Shown here: positions 47,191-56,617 of the stretch, one piece after another | Layout: each line of letters opens with the position of its first letter | Position numbering within the stretch: the first letter of the stretch is position 1 | From: Streptacidiphilus sp. 4-A2 | Lineage (GTDB): Bacteria > Actinomycetota > Actinomycetes > Streptomycetales > Streptomycetaceae | Direction: 5' to 3' | Assembly (NCBI GenBank): GCA_014284505.1 | Contig: JAAFYY010000001.1 | Location: 4,092,001-4,156,000 of the forward strand | DNA length: 64,000 nucleotides | Notes under the pieces: generated by a model | Seen by the model: only the letters and a program-made list of their open reading frames with translations | Told to the model about the DNA's origin: nothing | The model's database searches: none | Translations under genes and position numbers: made by a program

Positions 47191-48905
47191 CCCCCGAGCG
47201 GACCTCTTCCTCCGATCGGCCCAGACATACAGCCCCCAGCCGGCCGCGCTCAGCGCCGTCAGCAGGCAGCAGGCCGTCGGCACCCAGTTGCCCCAGCGGT
47301 CGTACAGGGTGCGGCCGGTCGCCAGCGGCACCCGGTAGAGCGTCGCACCCCGGTCGACCGTGGTCAGCGGACGGCCGACCATCCGGCCGAACGGGTCATA
47401 GGCGACGCTGACACCGGTCAGCGTCGCCTGGACCACCGGCCGTCCGGTCTCGGCGGCCCGCAGCGCGGCCAGCGAGGCGTGCTGCTGGGGGCCGCGGTGT
47501 TCTGGAAGGTCGCGGTCGAGGACTGCACCACGACCACCTGCGCACCGCGGTTCACCAGCGCCCGGCTCATGTCCGGGAAGGCGGACTCGAAGCAGATCAG
47601 CGGGCCGATCCGGAGCGTGCCCCCGCCCGGCTCGGGCACGGTCATCACCACGTTCTCGGTGCCCCGGCGGCGGTCCACCGCGGCGGCCTTGGAGAGGTGG
47701 GAGATCCAGCCCAGCACCGGGCGCAGCGGGATGTACTCGCCGAACGGCACCAGCCGGATCTTGGCGTAGCTCTGCCCGGTCAGCCCCTGCGGACCGACCA
47801 GTACCGAGGTCTTGTAGATCCCGCCGCTGTCACCCTGCACCGCGTCCACATTGACCAGCAGGTCGGCGCCGACCTGCCGGGACAGGGCGGCGATCTGCGC
47901 GGTGAGCGCCGGATCGGTGGTGAGGTCCTCGGTGAGGCTGCTCTCCCCCCAGACGACCAGGTCCGGATGGTCGCCGATGAGGGTGCGGGTGAGCTGTTCG
48001 CCGTGCTCGGTGCGGTCGGCCTCATTGGCGCTGCCGCCCGGCTGGACCACGCCGATGGTGGCGGTGGCCCCGGTCAGCCGGGGCTGCGGAGCCCAGGCGC
48101 ACATCGCCAGCACGCCCGCGGCGATCGCCACCAGCGTCCCGTAGGCGACGACGCAGCGCCCCCAGTCGGCGATCAGCACCACCAGGGCGGTGTTGACCAT
48201 GACGATCAGCAGGCTGTCCAGCCACACCCCGCCGACGGAGGCGGTGACCAGGGCCACGTGCTGCTGGTACTGGCTGGCGCCGAGCAGCCCCCAGGGACCG
48301 CCGAGGTACTGCCAGGAGCGGATCGTCTCGATGACCATCCAGCCGCAGGGCACCAGGACCACCGCGGCGACCGACCGCAGCCCGTCGGGCCGGCCGCGCA
48401 GCAGCCGCCAGACCAGCCAGCCCCACGGCGCCCAGAACAGTCCGAGCAGCGCGGCCAGCAGCAGGATGGCGACGCTGAGGGTCGGGATCAGCCAGCTCAT
48501 CACGCCGATCAGGAAGCCGATACCGCCGTACCAGCCGAGTTTCAGCGCCGTACGCCGGTCGGGCGCGCCGCGCAGCAGCAGCATCTGCGGAACCAGGCAG
48601 ACATAGGCGAACCACCACCAGCCGATGGTGGGGAAGATCAGTACCGGCAGCGCTCCGGTGGCGGCGGAGAGCAGCGGCATCGCCGAGGCCCGGGCCCAGC
48701 GGCGGAGCCGCCCGCCGCCATCGCCATCGCCGCCGCCGCGGCTGCCGCCGTCGCCGCTGCCGGCTGTGCCGCCGGCCCGACCGGCCTGGGCGGCCCGACC
48801 GGCCCGGGCGTCATCCGCACCGCCGCCGCCGCCGTCGGCGTCGCCGTCGTCCGCTCCGCCTCCCGGGGCGGGACCACCGGGCAGCGCGGCGCCATCCCCG
48901 TCCAT
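47188..48905 (-). CDS. lnt: apolipoprotein N-acyltransferase (one frameshift)
   Basis: Integral membrane enzyme that N-acylates the diacylglyceryl-Cys of lipoproteins. A Gly/Asp-rich N-terminal tail of about 70 residues precedes roughly seven helices (ATGALPVLIFPTIGWWWFAY; IGFLIGVMSWLIPTLSVAIL). The nitrilase-fold domain has E in VVWGESSLTEDL, K in QSYAKIRLVPFGEYIP and the nucleophile Cys in PLICFESAFPD. A shift near 47490 leads to the last helix (CCLLTALSAAGWGLYVW) and ADRRKRSARG. ATG 48905 follows GGGAGGGG. Some actinobacteria have two Lnt paralogues. Confidence 0.9.
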
Positions 48906-49119
48906 CGGCCCCCTCCCGGCGACAAAGCTCACGTTCCCGCCTCTCCTAGGACAGCTCTCCCAGTGTCGGCGCTGCCACCGGGTTCGGCACCTCGAATCAC
49001 CGGAATCCCCGCCGAACGGCCGCAGGGCCCGCCCGGCACCCCTCCACCGCCGCGCCGGGCCGCCGGCCGCCCCGGGGACCGCAGCTCGGCCCGCCCGGGA
49101 CGGGCCGTAGCATCGGCGC

Positions 49120-50541
49120 ATGAACGACTTCCGGAGCGCGGGCCACGCCGCGGTCGATCTGCTGGCGGACTACCTCGGCGGGCTGAGCGAGCAGCCGGTG
49201 TGGCAGGCCATGGATCCGGCCGCGCGCGAGCGGCTGCTCACGCTGCCGCTGCCGCGCCAGGGCCGGGGGCTGGAGCAGCTGGTCGCGGAGATCGGCAGCG
49301 AGGTGCTGCCGTACCCGATGGGCAACGGCCATCCGCGCTTCTTCGGCTGGGTCAATGCCGCGCCCGCGCCGCCGGGGTACTGGCGACGCTGGCCGCGGCC
49401 ACCGTCAACCCCAGCTCGGCCGGCGGCGACCACGCCGACGTCCACCTGGAGCGCACCGTGGTGCGCTGGATCGCCGAGCTGGCGGGGTTCCCGCACCCAC
49501 CCGGCGCCGGTCTGCTGACCTCGGGCGCGTCGATGGCCACCATCGTCGCCCTGGGCGCGGCCCGGCACCGGGCCGCCGAGCGGCTCGGCGTGGACATCCG
49601 CGAACAGGGCATGGCCGCGCTGCCGCCACTGGTCGGCTATGTCAGCGCGGAAACCCACTCCTGCGTCCGCAAGGCCGCCGAGCTGCTCGGGCTGGGCAGC
49701 CGCCGGCTGCGGGCGGTGGCGACCGACGCCGCCGGGCACCTCGACCCGGCCGCACTGCGCGAGCAGGTCGCGGCCGACCGCGCGGCCGGGCTGGTCCCCT
49801 TCCTCGCCGTGGCCTCGGCCGGGACAGTGAACACCGGCGCGGTGACGACCTCGACCGGATCGCCGACGTCTGCGCCGAGGAGCAGCTGGGCTGCACGTCG
49901 ACGGCGCCTACGGCGCCTTCGGGTGCTGGACCCGCTGCTGGCGCACCGCTACGCCGGCCTGGACCGCGCCGACTCGCTGGCGCTGGACCCGCACAATGGC
50001 TGGGGGTGCCGGTGGACTGCGGCTGCCTGCTGGTCCGCGACCCGGCCGGGCTGCGCGCGGCCTTCAGCCTGGTGCCCTCCTATCTGCGGGACGACAGCGG
50101 CGACGGCCTCGGCTGGTTCTCCGAGTACGGCATCGAGCAGACCCGGCCGTTCCGCTCGCTGAAGGTGTGGGCGACCATCGCCGCCTCCGGCCGCGAGGGG
50201 ATAGCCGCGAATGTCGCCCACTGCACCGCGATGGCCCGGCGGCTCGGTGAGCTGGTGGACGCCGATCCCGAGCTGGAGCTGCTGGCGGCGGTCGAGAGCT
50301 CGATAGCGGCATTCCGCTACGCCCCCGACTGGGCCCGGCCGGAGCTGCTGGAGCAGGTGAACCAGGCCCTGCCCGCGGCCGTCCAGGCGCGCGGGCGGAC
50401 GTTCGTCACCGGGACGGTGCTCGGGGGCGTGAGGCGGTGCGGGCCTGCCTGATCAACCCGGCCGTGTCCGAGCCGGACCTGGAGGTCCTGGTCGACGAGG
50501 TCCGCACGGTCGGCGCCGAACTGCTGAAGTCCCTCGGCTGA
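49120..50541 (+). CDS. aromatic-L-amino-acid-type PLP decarboxylase (multiply frameshifted)
   Basis: About 475 residues, group II decarboxylase. MNDFRSAGHAAVDLLADYLG and LPYPMGNGHPRFFGWVNAAP start the family pattern; TVNPSSAGGDHADVHLERTV, GLLTSGASMATIVALGAARH, YVSAETHSCVRKAAELLGLG and AVASAGTVNTGAV follow. The cofactor Asp is in LHVDGAYGAF (shifted frame). At the PLP-lysine the reading is DPHN with WLGVPVDCG in another frame: one G appears lost from the AAG codon of the family DPHKWLGVP. Shifts near 49376, 49848, 49895, 49925, 49997 and 50430. TGA 50539-50541. Paralogue of the gene at 29167. Confidence 0.85.
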
Positions 50542-50590
50542 GCGAAGGCCGGGCCCCGTTCGGCCACTGCCCGCCGCCGCCCGCTCGGCG

Positions 50591-50676
50591 CCCGGCCGCT
50601 GCCCCGCAGCCCGGCCTCCGCTCAACCCGGCCGCTGCCCCGCTGCCCGGCCTCCGCTCAACCCGGCCTCCGCTCAG
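50591..50676. repeat. 35-bp tandem repeat, two copies plus a partial third
   Basis: Two units (50591-50625 and 50626-50660) differ by one base; each contains CCCGGCCTCCGCTCAA at its 3' end, and a further copy of that end follows at 50661-50676. The array abuts and slightly enters the 3' end of the enoyl-CoA hydratase gene. Confidence 0.8.
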
Positions 50677-51507
50677 CGCAGCCGCCAGCGCGGGCGGACG
50701 CCGGTGGCGAAGTCCGCCTGCCCACGCGCCAGCTCCGCCGGGTCGTCGCCGAGCTGGACCAGCGCCTTGCCCACCTCCAGCGCCTGCCGGTACCCGAGCT
50801 CCTGGGCGTACCAGACGGCCCGGACGGTGGCCTGCACCGCTGTCGGCGGCTGGGCCGCGATCGCCGTGGCGACCCGCCAGGCGGCGTCCCGCAGCTCCTC
50901 GGCCGGGACCACCTCCTGCACCAGGCCGATCTGGTACGCCCGCGCCGCGGACAGCCGCTCGTACGCCCCGGTCAGCTGCATCCGCATCACCTCGCCCAGC
51001 GGCATCCGCTGCAGCATCGCCATCGACTCGAAGACCGAGGCCATGCCATAACTGGTGTGCGGATCAAAGAAGGTGGCGTGCTCGCGGCGATGATGAACTC
51101 GACCTGACCGAGCAGGTAGAACGCGCCACCGCAGGCCATCCCGTTGACCGCGGCCACCACCGGCTTCCACAGGTCACCGGCGGTCTTGGGGCTGATCCAG
51201 TCGCCCGGGTCGTCGAAGTGCAGCGGCCCGGCGCCCCGGGTGCCGATCGGCAGCGCGGATCGGCCAGCGCGCCGCGGTCCAGCCCGGTGCAGAAGGCCCG
51301 GTCCCCGGCGCCGGTCAGCACCACCACCCGCACCTCGTCGTCCTCACGCAGCGCCCGCCAGAGCGTCCGCAGCTCCTCCATCATCCGCAGGTCGAAGGCG
51401 TTGAGGACCTCGGGCCGGTCCAGCACCACCCAGGCGACGTGCTCCCGCAGCTCGCAGCGGAGCGTGGCGAAGTCCTGGCGCACAGCGGCCCTCCGATCAT
51501 CGGTCAC
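50673..51507 (-). CDS. enoyl-CoA hydratase/isomerase (crotonase) family protein (frameshifted)
   Basis: About 275 residues of crotonase fold. First oxyanion loop VVLTGAGDRAFCTGLDRGAL; second PVVAAVNGMACGGAFYLLGQ; then FIIAAEHATFFDPHTSYGMA, LTGAYERLSAARAYQIGLVQ and a C-terminal helix ending RPRWRLR. Shifts near 51260 and 51085. ATG 51507 (MTDDRRAAVRQDFATLRCEL). It probably acts on an acyl-CoA in degradation, like the TesB gene nearby. Its upstream region is a six-unit minisatellite. Confidence 0.87.
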
Positions 51508-51601
51508 AGCTCCGGCCTTTTCACAGCCCCGGCCTTTTCACGGCTCTGACTCTTCACAGCTCTGGCTCTTCACAGCTCTGGCTCTTCACGGCTCTGGCTT
51601 T
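51504..51601. repeat. 16/17-bp minisatellite, six copies, upstream of the enoyl-CoA hydratase gene
   Basis: Units begin TCACAGCTCCGGCCTTT and end TCACGGCTCTGGCTTT, with two identical TCACAGCTCTGGCTCT units in the middle (51554-51585). The array covers the start codon region of the minus-strand gene and lies 73 bases from the divergent plus-strand start. Confidence 0.85.
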
Positions 51602-51608
51602 TCAAATG

Positions 51609-51620
51609 AGAACACGTTCT
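51609..51620. promoter_or_regulatory. KstR-like inverted repeat
   Basis: AGAAC-AC-GTTCT, a perfect 5-base dyad, fits the TnnAACnnGTTnnA pattern of KstR-type TetR regulators except for the first T. It lies between the divergent crotonase and flavin-split-barrel genes. Confidence 0.55.
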
Positions 51621-51674
51621 ACTCTTGCCGGGACCCATCCTCCCCTCCCCCACGCCGCGCAGGAAGAGGCCCGC

Positions 51675-52148
51675 ATGACCGAACAGCGTTACGGCAGGCG
51701 GATCATGATGACCGAGGAGGAGCGCGACGCCTTTCTCGGCGGGCAGCGGACCTGCCGGGTCGCCACCGTCTCCGCCGACGGCCGCCCGCACGCCACCCCG
51801 CTCTGGTTCGTCTGGGACGGCGGCACCCTGTGGCTCTACTCGCTCACCCGCAGCCGCCGTTGGGCCGAACTGGCGGCGGACCCCCGGATCGCGGTGGTGG
51901 TCGACTCCGGCGAGAGCTACGGCGAGCTGCGCGGCGTCGAGCTCACCGGGGAGGTGGAACAGGTCGGCGAGGCCCCCCGGGCCGGACTGCCGCACCCCGG
52001 CCTGGAACTCCCGGAGCGGCTCTTCGCCGCCAAGTACGACTTCGGGCCGGCCATGGTCCACGACGGCCGGCACGCCTGGCTGCGCCTGGTTCCGCACACC
52101 GTCGCCAGCTGGGACTTCCGGAAACTGGGCGGCCGGCACGCAAGGTAA
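51675..52148 (+). CDS. pyridoxamine 5'-phosphate oxidase-like (flavin split-barrel) protein
   Basis: A 157-residue FMN/F420-binding split-barrel protein. Characteristic strands: FLGGQRTCRVATVSADGRPH, TPLWFVWDGGTLWLYSLTRS, RRWAELAADPRIAVVVDSGE, RGVELTGEVEQVGE. ATG 51675 is preceded by AGGAAGAGG. The gene is intact. Members reduce or bind flavin/F420 cofactors on varied substrates. It is downstream of a KstR-like box and next to acyl-CoA genes. Confidence 0.85.
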   Translation: MTEQRYGRRIMMTEEERDAFLGGQRTCRVATVSADGRPHATPLWFVWDGGTLWLYSLTRSRRWAELAADPRIAVVVDSGESYGELRGVELTGEVEQVGEAPRAGLPHPGLELPERLFAAKYDFGPAMVHDGRHAWLRLVPHTVASWDFRKLGGRHAR

Positions 52149-52206
52149 CGCAGGTCACAGCCGGTCCCCTGGGAGCGATCACGGCCTGATCTGGCACGAT
52201 GGCCCG

Positions 52207-53109
52207 ATGGTGGACGCGACCCGAGTGACGAGCAGCCCAACGCCATCTCCGGCTTCGTCGACCTGCTGCGCCTCGACGACATCGACGTCAACCTGTACCG
52301 GGGCTGGTGCCACGCGGGCGCCCCGCTGCGTGCCTTCGGCGGCCAGGTGGCCGCGCAGGCGCTGGTCGCGGCGGGCGGACGGTGGCCCCGAACGCGTGGT
52401 GCACTCGCTGCACGGCTACTTCATGCGGCCGGGCGACCCGCGCCGCCCGCTGGTGTACGAGGTGGAGCGGCTGCGCGACGGCCGCTCCTACGCCACCCGC
52501 CGGGTCACCGCGATCCAGCGCGGGGAGGCCATGTTCACCCTCTCCGCTTCGTTCAAGGTGCCCGAGCCGGGCCCGGAGCGCCAGCGTGCGGTACCGCTGC
52601 TGCCCGACCCGGAACGGCTGCCCGACCCCTACGCGAGCTGGGCCGAGAACGGTTCGGACGACGGCAGCTACTGGTCCACCACCGGCCGGCTGACCCTGGA
52701 CATGCGGACCGTGCCGCGCGGCACGCCCGGCCTGCCGGAGCGGCTGTCCGGGGTCGAGGAGCAGTTCGTCTGGCTGAAGTCCGCCTCACCGCTGCCCGGT
52801 GACGACCCGCTGCTGCACATCTGCGCCCTGGCCTACCTCTCGGATCTGACCCTGGCCTCGACCGCGGCCATGCACCTGCAACCGCCCCGGAGCGACCGCA
52901 CGGGTCCGCCCACGGTCAGCCTGGCCTCGCTGGACCACGCGATGTGGTTCCACCGGCCGTTCCGGGCGGACGAGTGGCTGCTGTTCGCCCAGCGCAGCCC
53001 GAGCGCCGGGGACGGTCGCGGGCTGGCGCAGGGCGAGTTCTACACCCGGGACGGCCTGCTGGTCGCCTCGGTGGTGCAGGAGGCCCTGGTCCGCGAGCGA
53101 CCGCACTGA
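52207..53109 (+). CDS. acyl-CoA thioesterase II, TesB family (N-terminus frameshifted)
   Basis: About 298 residues, double hot-dog thioesterase hydrolysing acyl-CoA to free acid and CoA. In the corrected frame: GFVDLLRLDDIDVNLYRGW, FGGQVAAQALVAAGG, RVVHSLHGYFMRPGDPRRPL, YATRRVTAIQRGEAMFTLSA. The second hot-dog has LAYLSDLTLASTAAMHLQPP, SLDHAMWFHRPFRADEWLLF and GQFYTRDGLLVAS-like ends. Asp of YLSDL and the downstream Ser/Gln site are present. Shifts near 52225 and 52375. ATG 52207. Confidence 0.9.
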   Translation: MVDATRVTSSPTPSPASSTCCASTTSTSTCTGAGATRAPRCVPSAARWPRRRWSRRADGGPERVVHSLHGYFMRPGDPRRPLVYEVERLRDGRSYATRRVTAIQRGEAMFTLSASFKVPEPGPERQRAVPLLPDPERLPDPYASWAENGSDDGSYWSTTGRLTLDMRTVPRGTPGLPERLSGVEEQFVWLKSASPLPGDDPLLHICALAYLSDLTLASTAAMHLQPPRSDRTGPPTVSLASLDHAMWFHRPFRADEWLLFAQRSPSAGDGRGLAQGEFYTRDGLLVASVVQEALVRERPH

Positions 53110-53136
53110 CCGGCCCGGCCGGGGCGGCACCCACGA

Positions 53137-53147
53137 GAACAACGTTC
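53137..53147. promoter_or_regulatory. second GAAC-N3-GTTC box, upstream of the TetR gene
   Basis: GAAC-AAC-GTTC lies about 95 bases before the KstR-like gene and resembles the box at 51609; it is likely an autoregulatory site. Confidence 0.45.
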
Positions 53148-53232
53148 CATCGCCGTTTCCGCACCGTCGGCGCGCCCGGCGGTCGAACGACCTGATGAGG
53201 TGTTATACACCTGCAACAGCGTTCCCGGTACC

Positions 53233-53877
53233 ATGGGCGATGTGTCCAAGGTTGACCTGTCCCCTCGGCCGGTCGAGGCAATGTCTCCCCGCCAGTTGGA
53301 ACGCCGGAAGTACCTGATCAGGGCAGCGCTCGAACTCGTTTCCGAGATCGGCGTGGAACGCGTGCAGATGAAACAGGTGAGCGAGCGCTCGGGAGTCGCC
53401 CTCGGGACGACCTACCGCTACTTCTCCTCGAAAGACCACCTGCTGGCGTCGGCTGTCTCCGACTGGCGCGGAAAGCTGATGGCCGATCTGGCCGCCGAGC
53501 TGCGGGCGTCCGCGCCCCCGCCCAGCACCGTCGACCCCGGCACCGCCGACCGCGTCGTCCGCTTTGTCCACCGGGGGATGCGTGCCTTCCAGCGCCAGCC
53601 CAATATGGCGCACCTGCTGGTCTCGGTCACGGTCTCCACCGACCCCTTCGCCAGCGAGGCCGTGGACGCCATGGCCAGCGCCGGGCGGGCTTCGCTGCTG
53701 GCGGTGATGCCCGAGCTCCCGGAGTCGGCCAGCGCCGTACTGCCGCTGCTGATCGACTCCGCCTGGCACAGCGAACTGGTCTCCTGGGTGACCGGCCGCA
53801 ACACGCTCGCGGACGCCTTCGTGCACCTGGACGAGATCATCCGGCTGCTGCTCGCCCCCTACGCCCCGGCGGCCTGA
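53233..53877 (+). CDS. TetR-family regulator, KstR-like
   Basis: About 214 residues, intact. Helix-turn-helix: RRKYLIRAALELVSEIGVER, MKQVSERSGVALGTTYRYFS, SKDHLLASAVSDW. The ligand domain carries RFVHRGMRAFQRQPNMAHLL and SVTVSTDPFASEAVDAM. The layout and sequence resemble KstR/KstR2 regulators of steroid or fatty acid catabolism. Start candidates are ATG 53233, GTG 53242 and ATG 53200; I use 53233. The neighbouring crotonase, TesB and split-barrel genes with matching boxes are the presumed regulon. Confidence 0.88.
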   Translation: MGDVSKVDLSPRPVEAMSPRQLERRKYLIRAALELVSEIGVERVQMKQVSERSGVALGTTYRYFSSKDHLLASAVSDWRGKLMADLAAELRASAPPPSTVDPGTADRVVRFVHRGMRAFQRQPNMAHLLVSVTVSTDPFASEAVDAMASAGRASLLAVMPELPESASAVLPLLIDSAWHSELVSWVTGRNTLADAFVHLDEIIRLLLAPYAPAA

Positions 53878-53890
53878 GCCCCCCGGGGCG

Positions 53891-54990
53891 TCAGCGGGCG
53901 GCCGGGCGGCGGTCGATGGGGGTGGTCGGGGTGACCACCTCCTCGAACCTGCGCCGCGGCCCGGACCAGGGCGCGGGCACGGCCTCGATGTCGTACGCCA
54001 GCCGGTAGGCCAGTGCCTCGTAGTTGACCCGCCAGCCACGGAAGTGCGGCCAGGCCTCCTCCGGGCTGCGCTCCATCGGGACCCCCTGCTCCCGCATCCG
54101 GGCCACGCCCTGGAGGAAGTCGCCGTACTCCAGGGCCAGCGGGCCGTCCGGGCTCGGATCCGGGTCGTACGGGATGCCCCGCACGTCGGCGAGCTCGCGC
54201 ATGCACACGAACCCGGCCCGCAGCGCCAGCCGGACCTGCGTCTGCCGCAGCGAGGGGTTGAAGGCCAGATGCAGCGCGGCCGCGTCCAGCACCGCGATCA
54301 GCGAGACCAGCCAGTTGCGGGTGGCCCGCGCCGAACGGAACTGGATCAGTACCGGGTAGGTGGTGTGGCTCTCGTTCACCTCCGCGCTCCAGCGCTCCCA
54401 GTTGGCGAACAGCTCCAGCAACGAGTCCATCAGGTCGACCTGGGAGTAGCGGGCCAGGATCTCCGGCCCCACGGCGGGCTCCCGGCCCGCGACTGGAGCA
54501 GGGTGACCTCGGCCTCCCGGCGGGCATAGGCGCCGTAGAGCGAGGGCAGATAGCCGACCTGGAGGGCGATCACGATCGGGCCGGTGGCCGCGGCGCAGAA
54601 GTCCACCGCGGTGAGCGCGCTCCGGTTGCTGCTGGCGAAGCCGAGGGTGAACAGCGAGGAGCCGGACTCGCTGAGCGCGGCCTTGACCCCGAGATCGCTG
54701 ATCGCGCCCTCCAGCAGCGCATAGCCGATCATGAACGAGGCCAGCCACAGCACCAGCGTGACCAGGATGGACAGCGGGGCGACCGGGGCCAGCACCCGGT
54801 CCTTGCGCTCGGCGCCGGCGCAGCGGTCCGCGACCGCCTGGAACGGCAGGAACAGCGCCCGCCGGACCAGGCTGGTGAAGCTGGAACGGGAGGGCCTGGG
54901 CAGCACCAGGGTGCGCACCACCGAGGAGAAGACCCCGACCACGACGACCGCCCCCAGCAGCCCCAGCACGGTTCTCAACAAAGTCTCCAC
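53891..54990 (-). CDS. ion-channel-like two-helix membrane protein with cytosolic domain (one frameshift)
   Basis: About 365 residues. N-terminal helix LLRTVLGLLGAVVVVGVFSSVV, a second pair (PLSILVTLVLWLASFMIGYA; FCAAATGPIVIALQVGYLPS) and between them a re-entrant-like SGSSLFTLGFASSNRSALTA, positioned like the pore of two-helix potassium channels but with TLGFAS in place of TVGYG. The cytosolic remainder (LARYSQVDLMDSLLELFANW; RFEEVVTPTTPIDRRP) is helical without a recognised domain. A shift near 54495. Transport activity is unproven. Confidence 0.72.
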
Positions 54991-55326
54991 TCCTGCGGGC
55001 GGCAGCCGGGCCGCCGAGCGCCCGGCTGCGGACGGCTGCGGACGGCCGGGGCGATCAGGACGATCAGGGCACCGTAGGGTCAGGGCCTCGAACGATCATG
55101 ACACCGGAGCGCCCCTGATCCAGGAGCCGGTTTCAACCGGAGCACCGGGCCGCCCAGCCGACCGCGCCGCACCGCCCCTTTCACTGGGATGATAGGCATC
55201 TCATCTCGCCGTGCTCGCCCGCCCCGACACTCTGGGCGATCATGGAAGCAGACACCGAACCACGCCCCATCCGCACCGTGACCCATCCGCACCGTGACCC
55301 ATCCGCCGACCGACCGGGAGACCCAC
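54991..55326. other. intergenic region with a palindrome and a short direct repeat
   Basis: No gene. CCGGTT-TC-AACCGG (55127-55140) is a perfect dyad. Two exact copies of CCGCACCGTGACCCAT lie head to tail at 55271-55302, 25 bases before the next start codon. Confidence 0.55.
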
Positions 55327-55719
55327 GTGAAACTCACCGACGACCTGCTGGACCTGCTGCGCCGGCCGAGCACCTGCTATGTGGCCACCTCGATGGCCGA
55401 CGGCTCACCGCAGGTCACCCAGACCTGGGTCGACACCGACGGTGAACACGTACTCGTCAACAGCGTGCAGACGCATCTGAAGGTACGGAACCTCCAGCGG
55501 GACCCGCGGGTGGCCCTGGCCGTGTCGGACCCGGCCAACCCCTCCCGCTACTTCCAGGTGCGCGGACGGGTGCTCGAGGTGACCACCGAGGGCGCGGTCG
55601 AGCACATCGAGCAGTTGGCCCAGCGCTACCTGGGCGGCCCCTACCCCTGGTACGGGGGCCGGGACCAGGTCCGGGTGATCCTGGTGATCGAGCCCGAGAG
55701 CGTCAGCAGCACCGGCTGA
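55327..55719 (+). CDS. PPOX-class F420-dependent oxidoreductase-like protein
   Basis: A 130-residue split-barrel protein of the F420-binding group: LTDDLLDLLRRPSTCYVATS, DGSPQVTQTWVDTDGEHVLV, NSVQTHLKVRNLQRDPRVAL and FQVRGRVLEVTTEGAVEHIE. A Trp in PYPWYGG and the N-terminal LxxPSTCYVAT are typical of deazaflavin-dependent members. GTG 55327 is preferred to ATG 55294, which lies inside the repeat. The gene is intact. Substrate unknown. Confidence 0.87.
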   Translation: MKLTDDLLDLLRRPSTCYVATSMADGSPQVTQTWVDTDGEHVLVNSVQTHLKVRNLQRDPRVALAVSDPANPSRYFQVRGRVLEVTTEGAVEHIEQLAQRYLGGPYPWYGGRDQVRVILVIEPESVSSTG

Positions 55720-55786
55720 CCTCCGGGACCCATAGGGTGGAGCCGCCAGGATTCGGCGGTCGGCGATGAGTTGGGGAGTTCGCGCC

Positions 55787-56596
55787 ATGGACGGGCAGGA
55801 CCGATCGAGCGGGCCCGACCCGCAACCCGAACCGCAGCCCGAACCGCAGCCCGGGCCGGGGTCCGAACCGCAGCCCGGGCCACGGCGGCAGCCGGCCGTC
55901 CGCGCCTCGGACGCGGAACGTGAGGCGCTGGTGGAACGCCTGAACGCGGCCTGCGGTGAAGGCCGGCTCGACCTGGAGGAGTTCAGCGAACGGCTGGAGC
56001 TGGCCTATGCCGCCCGCACCAGGGCCGAGCTGGACGCCCTGGTGGAGGACCTCCCGCAGGCCGTGGCCGTTCCGGCGCCGGTCGCCCCCGCTGCCAAGGG
56101 GCGGAGCTGGCATGTCTCCCCGCTCGGCGGACTGCGTCGCGGCGGCAGCTGGCGGGTCCCGGCGGAGACCCTGGCGGTGACCCTGATCGGCGGCCTGGAC
56201 CTGGATCTGACCGAGGCCGAACTGGACGCACCGGTGGTGACCGTGCGTCAGTTCTCGGTGATCGGCGGAGCCCGGGTGCTGGTGCCACCCGGGGTCCGGG
56301 TCGAGGTCAGCGGCTTCAGCCTGCTGGGCGGCCGGAGGGTGGACGCCGACGAGCGGGCGGTCGGTCCCGGCGCGCCGGTGGTGCGGTTGACCTCCTTCAG
56401 CATCCTGGGCGGGGTCCAGGTGCGCACCGCGCGCAGTTCCTCCCGCTCCCGGGTGGGGGACGGCCGTCCCGACGGGAGCAGGCGGGAGCGCGACTACGAC
56501 GAGCTGGCCCGGCTGCGCGCCGAGCGGCGGGCGCTGCACCAGCAGCGCCGCGACGAACGGCGCGGGGAGCGCCGCGACCGCCGCCGCGACCGCTGA
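55787..56596 (+). CDS. DUF1707 and LiaF-like C-terminal domain protein
   Basis: About 269 residues. A Pro-Gln-Glu repeat (PQPEPQPEPQPGPGSEPQPG) leads into DUF1707 (VRASDAEREALVERLNAACG, GRLDLEEFSERLELAYAART), a short helical domain of actinobacterial envelope-associated proteins. Then three beta repeats LIGGLDLDLTEAELD, VIGGARVLVPPGVRVEVSG, LLGGRRVDADERAV and ILGGVQVRTAR, like the LiaF/cell-wall-stress response domain. The tail is Arg-rich (RRDERRGERRDRRRDR). No membrane segment. ATG 55787; ATG 55766 is possible. The gene is intact. Confidence 0.85.
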   Translation: MDGQDRSSGPDPQPEPQPEPQPGPGSEPQPGPRRQPAVRASDAEREALVERLNAACGEGRLDLEEFSERLELAYAARTRAELDALVEDLPQAVAVPAPVAPAAKGRSWHVSPLGGLRRGGSWRVPAETLAVTLIGGLDLDLTEAELDAPVVTVRQFSVIGGARVLVPPGVRVEVSGFSLLGGRRVDADERAVGPGAPVVRLTSFSILGGVQVRTARSSSRSRVGDGRPDGSRRERDYDELARLRAERRALHQQRRDERRGERRDRRRDR

Positions 56597-56617
56597 GCCG
56601 CCCGCCGGAGCGCGGGC

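Noticed and set aside
45266..47338. A 690-codon plus-strand frame opposite glmS.
   Set aside because: glmS on the minus strand is unmistakable; the plus frame is low-complexity Gly/Arg/Val shadow sequence.
47697..50162. A very long plus-strand frame opposite lnt and into the decarboxylase.
   Set aside because: Lacks any motif; lnt on the minus strand has the full catalytic triad, and the decarboxylase uses another frame.
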